Positions 5,901 through 8,946 of a DNA stretch of 8,946 bases are shown piece by piece. Below the pieces are notes generated by a model. It was not told the DNA's origin, searched no databases, and worked only from the letters and a program-made list of their open reading frames with translations. The stretch lies in contig JAKBQK010000008.1 of NCBI GenBank assembly GCA_021835265.1, forward strand, positions 1 through 8,946. The letters run 5' to 3'. This DNA comes from Thermoplasmata archaeon. Its GTDB lineage: Archaea; Thermoplasmatota; Thermoplasmata; Thermoplasmatales; Thermoplasmataceae. A program made the translations under genes and the position numbers. Every line of letters begins with the position of its first letter. Position 1 is the first letter of the stretch.

Positions 5901-6068
5901 ATGCCTGTTTTAGATAAACAGATGAGAATGAAGCTTCAGGGAGAACTTGCATATGTAAACGAAAGACTTGACCAGATCAGACAGAATAGGGACGAGCAGG
6001 GATATTATAATTATGAAATAGATCTATGGAAGAAAAAGAGACAAGAAATTATGAATCAATTATATTAG
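5901..6068 (+). CDS. Small charged helical protein (55 aa), unknown function
   Basis: A 55-residue reading frame not obvious from length alone. The product is highly charged and probably one or two long helices: KQMRMKLQGELAYVNERLDQI (about 6-26) has hydrophobic residues at heptad-like spacing, followed by a tyrosine-rich turn (GYYNYEIDLW, 34-43) and a basic helix (KKKRQEIMNQLY). This suggests a helical hairpin or coiled coil, able to form dimers or bind a partner. No cysteine, membrane segment or known motif is present. ATG 5901 has a TATA-like box 25 bases upstream; an earlier ATG at 5891 is out of frame and ends after eight codons. It is divergent from nrdJ and converges on gcvT with a 28-base gap. 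A link to nrdJ is only positional. Confidence 0.68.
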   Translation: MPVLDKQMRMKLQGELAYVNERLDQIRQNRDEQGYYNYEIDLWKKKRQEIMNQLY

Positions 6069-6094
6069 GGGGAGGGGGGTATGTTTCCAATGGA
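6066..6094 (+). repeat. G-tract repeat, left copy
   Basis: Starting at the TAG of the 55-residue gene, five G, an A and six G are followed by TATG and the small palindrome TTCCAATGGA. The same arrangement occurs on the opposite strand at 7173-7201 inside pdxT: TA, five G, AGA, six G, TAC, TTCCAGTGGA. About 25 positions match when two 2-base indels are allowed. The copies lie 1.1 kb apart in inverted orientation around gcvT. Confidence 0.5.
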
Positions 6095-6096
6095 GC

Positions 6097-7146
6097 TTAA
6101 GGAACTATCCTGGGCCTTGATACCTTACCATTGAATTTTTTATCCCTTATACCAACGAGAATTGATGTATCAATTTTTGATTCATTTCTGTTTATGTAAC
6201 CAAGTCCTATTCCCTTTCCAAGAATTGGAGAAATACTTCCGCTTGTGATTATACCTATTTCTTTACCAGATTTGTCATAAATTAAATTCCCATGTCTTGG
6301 AAATGAACCTTTTTCATTCATAATAATTCCCCTGAAGATTCTTTCAGGTTTCTGATTAGATAGGAGTTTTTCTCTACCAATATAATTATGATCATTATCT
6401 AAGATAAATGAAATAGAAGCTTCGTATGGGTTTTTATCTGAATTGAAGTCCTGACCTGAGAGAAGCATACCTTTTTCCATTCTTAGAGTATCTCTCGAAC
6501 CCAAACCACAAGGACCACATCCTATTTTTTTCAAATCATCCACTATTTTTTCCCACAGATTAACTGCTTCATTATTTTTTATAATTATTTCACATCCTAT
6601 TTCTCCAGTATAACCTGTGCCTGAAATTATCATTCCATTTTCCTCATAAAATTTGAAAAAATCTGGAAATTTTAAGCCTAAATTTTTCATAATATTAACT
6701 GAATCCTTTCCCTGGATTGCTATACATGATAATTCACTCGAAGAATTTTTTACCTCACAGTTATTAGTTTTATTTTTCAATATATGATCCAGTATCTTAT
6801 CAGTTGTTGCAGCATTTGGTACACATAGAAATTTTTCTTTGTTAAATTTGTAAATTATTGTATCATCAATCATATTTCCATCATTATTCAGGAAAGCAGT
6901 GTATAAACAGTCTCCTTCTTTCATCTTTGATATATCTGATGGAAAAAGTTTCATTAGACTTTCCTCAGCTCCACTACCTGTTAGGAATATGTCACCCATA
7001 TGGGAAACATCAAAAACTCCACATCTCTCCCTAACATACATATGTTCTTTTATTATTGATTCATAGTATAATGGCATATCCCATCCATGAAAGTCAACAA
7101 TATTTGCATTCATTTTTACATGTTCATCATATAGAATTGTTCTCAT
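6097..7146 (-). CDS. gcvT: Aminomethyltransferase (glycine cleavage system T protein)
   Basis: The T protein takes the aminomethyl group of glycine from the lipoyl arm of the H protein, releases ammonia and forms methylene-tetrahydrofolate (or an archaeal pterin) in the cytoplasm. The 349 residues fit the family length of about 360. Visible motifs are FHGWDMPLYY (19-28), RCGVFDVSHMGD (41-52), DD at 94-95 in the folate-site segment NMIDDTI, the GTGYTGEIGCEI block (176-187) and GLGSRDTLRMEKGM (214-227). The C-terminal barrel ends at about 349 (SRPRIVP). ATG 7146 overlaps the pdxT stop as ATGA, so both genes are translated from one message. The gene is more AT-rich than its neighbours and rich in Asn and Lys: 6541-6600 is 25% G+C against 40% at 4321-4380 in nrdJ. 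The P and H proteins are not in the window. Confidence 0.96.
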   Translation of the reverse strand: MRTILYDEHVKMNANIVDFHGWDMPLYYESIIKEHMYVRERCGVFDVSHMGDIFLTGSGAEESLMKLFPSDISKMKEGDCLYTAFLNNDGNMIDDTIIYKFNKEKFLCVPNAATTDKILDHILKNKTNNCEVKNSSSELSCIAIQGKDSVNIMKNLGLKFPDFFKFYEENGMIISGTGYTGEIGCEIIIKNNEAVNLWEKIVDDLKKIGCGPCGLGSRDTLRMEKGMLLSGQDFNSDKNPYEASISFILDNDHNYIGREKLLSNQKPERIFRGIIMNEKGSFPRHGNLIYDKSGKEIGIITSGSISPILGKGIGLGYINRNESKIDTSILVGIRDKKFNGKVSRPRIVP

Positions 7147-7766
7147 TTTACAGTCACCTTTTCTTCACTTGTTCCACTGGAAGTACCCCCCTCTCCCCCT
7201 ATCATTCTTATAAAATACTCATGAACTCTTGTATCATCTGTTAATTCAGGATGAAAAGTAAGTCCAATCACATTTCCATCTCTCACCATTATTGGTTTTC
7301 CGGCCTGGTATGCCATTATTTCACCATGGTTAACAGATTTAATAACTGGGGCTCTTATAAAAACAGCCATGTAATTACCTATATTTTTAATATCAACATT
7401 ATCAATAAAAGATTCTCCCTGTCTTCCATATGCATTTCTTTCTATTTCAATATCAAGAAGGCCCATTCCCTCAACTCTTGTATCGTTTGTCTTTGAAGAT
7501 GCAAGGATTATGCCGGCACAGGTACCCATAAGTGGTTTACCATGTTTTACACTATCTACTATATCTTCATAAATTCCATACTCTTTTATCAGCTTATAAA
7601 TGGTTGTACTTTCCCCTCCTGGTATTATTATGGCAGAAACTTCTCTTAATTGGTCTTTATTCCTCACCCTTAATGGTTCTATATTTCTTCCATTTTCACT
7701 TAATATTTTCAGGATATTGATATGCTCCTCAACATCACCCTGGAACCCAATTACACCAATCTTCAC
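7143..7766 (-). CDS. pdxT: Pyridoxal 5'-phosphate synthase glutaminase subunit PdxT
   Basis: PdxT splits glutamine and passes the ammonia to PdxS, which builds pyridoxal 5'-phosphate. The 207 residues carry the class I glutaminase triad: nucleophile C83 in MGTCAG, with H172 and E174 in FHPEL. PGGEST (49-54) is the oxyanion/substrate loop, and ERNAYGRQ (109-116) and RAP (138-140) are PdxT signatures. The usual end is near residue 189; here an extra tail of about 18 residues begins GGEGGTSSGTSEE and is encoded by a G-tract repeat. The start is GTG 7766; the ATG at 7768 is out of frame, and a TATA box 25 bases upstream supports a leaderless GTG. It overlaps gcvT by four bases. PdxS is not in the window. 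Confidence 0.96.
   Translation of the reverse strand: MKIGVIGFQGDVEEHINILKILSENGRNIEPLRVRNKDQLREVSAIIIPGGESTTIYKLIKEYGIYEDIVDSVKHGKPLMGTCAGIILASSKTNDTRVEGMGLLDIEIERNAYGRQGESFIDNVDIKNIGNYMAVFIRAPVIKSVNHGEIMAYQAGKPIMVRDGNVIGLTFHPELTDDTRVHEYFIRMIGGEGGTSSGTSEEKVTVK
7173..7201 (-). repeat. G-tract repeat, right copy inside pdxT
   Basis: On the minus strand the sequence has TA, five G, AGA, six G, TAC and the palindrome TTCCAGTGGA. It encodes the GGEGGTSSG start of the PdxT tail and matches 6066-6094 in inverted orientation. It sits exactly where PdxT exceeds the usual family length. Confidence 0.5.
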
Positions 7767-7786
7767 ATAACAGCATTTTGAATAGG

Positions 7787-7795
7787 TTAAAAATA
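7787..7795 (-). promoter_or_regulatory. TATA box of pdxT-gcvT
   Basis: The minus strand reads TATTTTTAA, centred 25 bases upstream of GTG 7766. It lies in the 74-base gap after the glyA stop, so pdxT-gcvT probably has its own promoter besides any read-through from glyA. The T-rich bases next to the glyA stop (TTTTATTT) may end part of that transcript. Confidence 0.5.
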
Positions 7796-7840
7796 GTTAT
7801 GAAACACTTCGCTAGTTTATGTAATAGTAGATAAATAAAA

Positions 7841-8946
7841 TTATTTGAATAATTCTATATATTCATAAGGATTAGTTGTTCCGTAACAGAATTTGACTTG
7901 TTTAAACCCAGACTTTAAATTCATGACTTCTTCCTTTGCCTTCTCTTCACTGATGTTATTCTTAAGAATATTCATCATTATTTCTGCAAGCGCCTTTACG
8001 TCATTCTTTTCGAAACCTATTCTTGTGATCTCCTGAGTTCCAATTCTTATTCCACTTGGATCCTGTGAATTTTTATTTTTATCTACGGGAATAAGATTCT
8101 TATTAAGTATAATATTGCACCTTTCAAGCTTTTCAGCAACCTCCTTTCCACCTCCAAATTTTCTAACATCAGCCACAAGTGTGTGGGACGAGGTAAACCC
8201 TCTTTTTTCTGCCAGGACGTCCATGCCAAGGGCATATAGCTCTTCTGCAAGAGTTCTGGCATTATCTATGATCTTCTGAGCATAGGCCTCACCATAATCC
8301 AGCATTTCTGCAAGGGTTATGCCAAGAGCTGCCATTGTATTTAGATGGTGATTACTAAGGACTCCTGGAAAGACTCCTTTCTGAACCTTTTTCCAGGTTT
8401 TTTCGTCAGTATTCCCAATTACCATTCCATGCTGAGGTCCTGGAAGGGTTTTGTGAGTTGAGCCAGTTATAACATCGGCCCCTTCCCTAAGAGGATCCTG
8501 AAATTGTTTTCCTGCTATCAGTCCAGCCACATGTGCGCCATCGTACCACACTTTGCAGCCAACTTCCTGAAAGGTATCTCTGAGTTCCTTAAGAGGTGCA
8601 GGGAAAAGGAATACAGACTGGCCAAATAGACATAGATTTGGTCTAGTTTCCAGAATTGTTTTTCTTGCCCCATCAACGTCTATGGTCATGGTTTCTTCAT
8701 CATAAGGATAATTTACAATGTCTAAACCTCTGAAGCCCAGAGCCCCAAATTTCGCGGCACTTATATGGCCACCACCTGACAGATCTGGAGCACAAATCCT
8801 TTCCATGGGTTTTGTAAGGCCAAAAATAACTCCCATGTTGGCATTTGTTCCAGACACTGGCCTTGGATCAAACTGTGGTGCGTTATATAACTTCTTTCCC
8901 AGTTCTATGACCTTGTCTTCCAGCTGATCTACAAAGAAGTTTCCCT
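7841..8946 (-). CDS. glyA: Serine hydroxymethyltransferase (5' end off the window)
   Basis: This PLP enzyme interconverts serine and glycine with transfer of a one-carbon unit to a folate or archaeal pterin carrier. The reading frame is open to the right edge: 367 residues are present (first whole codon ends at 8944), so roughly 60 N-terminal residues of a normal protein of about 430 are missing. Seen are PRPVSGTNAN (substrate-binding segment), DLSGGGHIS, the PLP-contacting Asp in YDGAHVAGL, the PLP lysine in TGSTHKT (residue 165 of the fragment), SNHHLNTMAALG and the carboxylate-binding Arg in SGIRIGTQEITR. A GTG at 8857 is inside the conserved protein and is not the true start. The sequence THKTLPGPQHG is of the type found in archaeal enzymes. 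It lies upstream of pdxT-gcvT on the same strand, a glycine, one-carbon and PLP grouping. Confidence 0.96.
   Translation of the reverse strand, partial: GNFFVDQLEDKVIELGKKLYNAPQFDPRPVSGTNANMGVIFGLTKPMERICAPDLSGGGHISAAKFGALGFRGLDIVNYPYDEETMTIDVDGARKTILETRPNLCLFGQSVFLFPAPLKELRDTFQEVGCKVWYDGAHVAGLIAGKQFQDPLREGADVITGSTHKTLPGPQHGMVIGNTDEKTWKKVQKGVFPGVLSNHHLNTMAALGITLAEMLDYGEAYAQKIIDNARTLAEELYALGMDVLAEKRGFTSSHTLVADVRKFGGGKEVAEKLERCNIILNKNLIPVDKNKNSQDPSGIRIGTQEITRIGFEKNDVKALAEIMMNILKNNISEEKAKEEVMNLKSGFKQVKFCYGTTNPYEYIELFK

Noticed and set aside
5891..5917. ATG at 5891 as an alternative start for the small plus-strand gene
   Set aside because: It is in another frame and stops after eight codons.
6066..6134. 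Read-through of the TAG of the 55-residue gene (pyrrolysine-style), giving about 20 extra residues
   Set aside because: TAG also ends nrdJ and the cysteine-rich gene in this window, so it is an ordinary stop. No pyrrolysine genes are seen, and the extension runs into gcvT antisense.
8718..8857. GTG at 8857 as the start of serine hydroxymethyltransferase
   Set aside because: The frame stays open to the right edge and 29 further codons read like the expected protein (ending in FDPRP before VSGTNAN), so the true start is outside the window.
1..8946. CRISPR arrays, intact insertion sequences, prophage or toxin-antitoxin genes
   Set aside because: No regularly spaced repeats, transposase or integrase genes, or recognisable defence gene pairs were found on either strand.

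Overview
The window looks like a piece of a Thermoplasmatales-type archaeal chromosome (Thermoplasma/Ferroplasma/Picrophilus relatives). This is an inference from several traits: AT-rich DNA; a class II leucine tRNA without an encoded CCA end; a cobalamin-type ribonucleotide reductase; archaeal TATA boxes centred about 23-28 bases before the start codon, implying mostly leaderless mRNAs; and regular use of TTG and GTG starts. No plasmid, phage, CRISPR or intact insertion sequence is visible.

Layout, left to right. Positions 1-297 have no intact gene; they hold a possible fragment of a potassium-channel gene and a nested hairpin, lying just past the 3' end of tRNA-Leu(GAG) (298-382, minus). 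A two-helix potassium channel with an RCK domain follows (minus). Next come a previously easy-to-miss 39-residue cysteine-rich protein (minus, 1562-1681) and a seven-helix membrane protein with two ExxE repeats resembling FTR1-type iron permeases (plus). These two diverge around one TATA element. The transporter converges on a 161-residue protein combining a predicted Sm-like barrel with three membrane helices (minus).

The central block is the class II ribonucleotide reductase gene nrdJ, with an unknown 103-residue helical protein whose GTG overlaps the reductase stop codon. Upstream of nrdJ is an AT-rich divergent control region with two adjacent palindromes, then a 55-residue charged helical protein (plus).

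The right block, all on the minus strand, is the 3' part of a glyA-like serine hydroxymethyltransferase gene (its 5' end lies off the right edge), then pdxT and gcvT overlapping as ATGA. These genes fit together around glycine, one-carbon units and pyridoxal phosphate: GlyA uses PLP to interconvert serine and glycine, GcvT passes the glycine methylene to folate, and PdxT supplies ammonia for PLP synthesis. The partners PdxS and the other glycine-cleavage proteins are not in the window. gcvT is visibly more AT-rich than nrdJ or glyA.

The items I find most worth following are the cysteine-rich microprotein paired with the transporter, the membrane-anchored Sm-like protein, the nrdJ-linked unknown gene, the double palindrome upstream of nrdJ, and a G-tract repeat that occurs in inverted orientation around gcvT.
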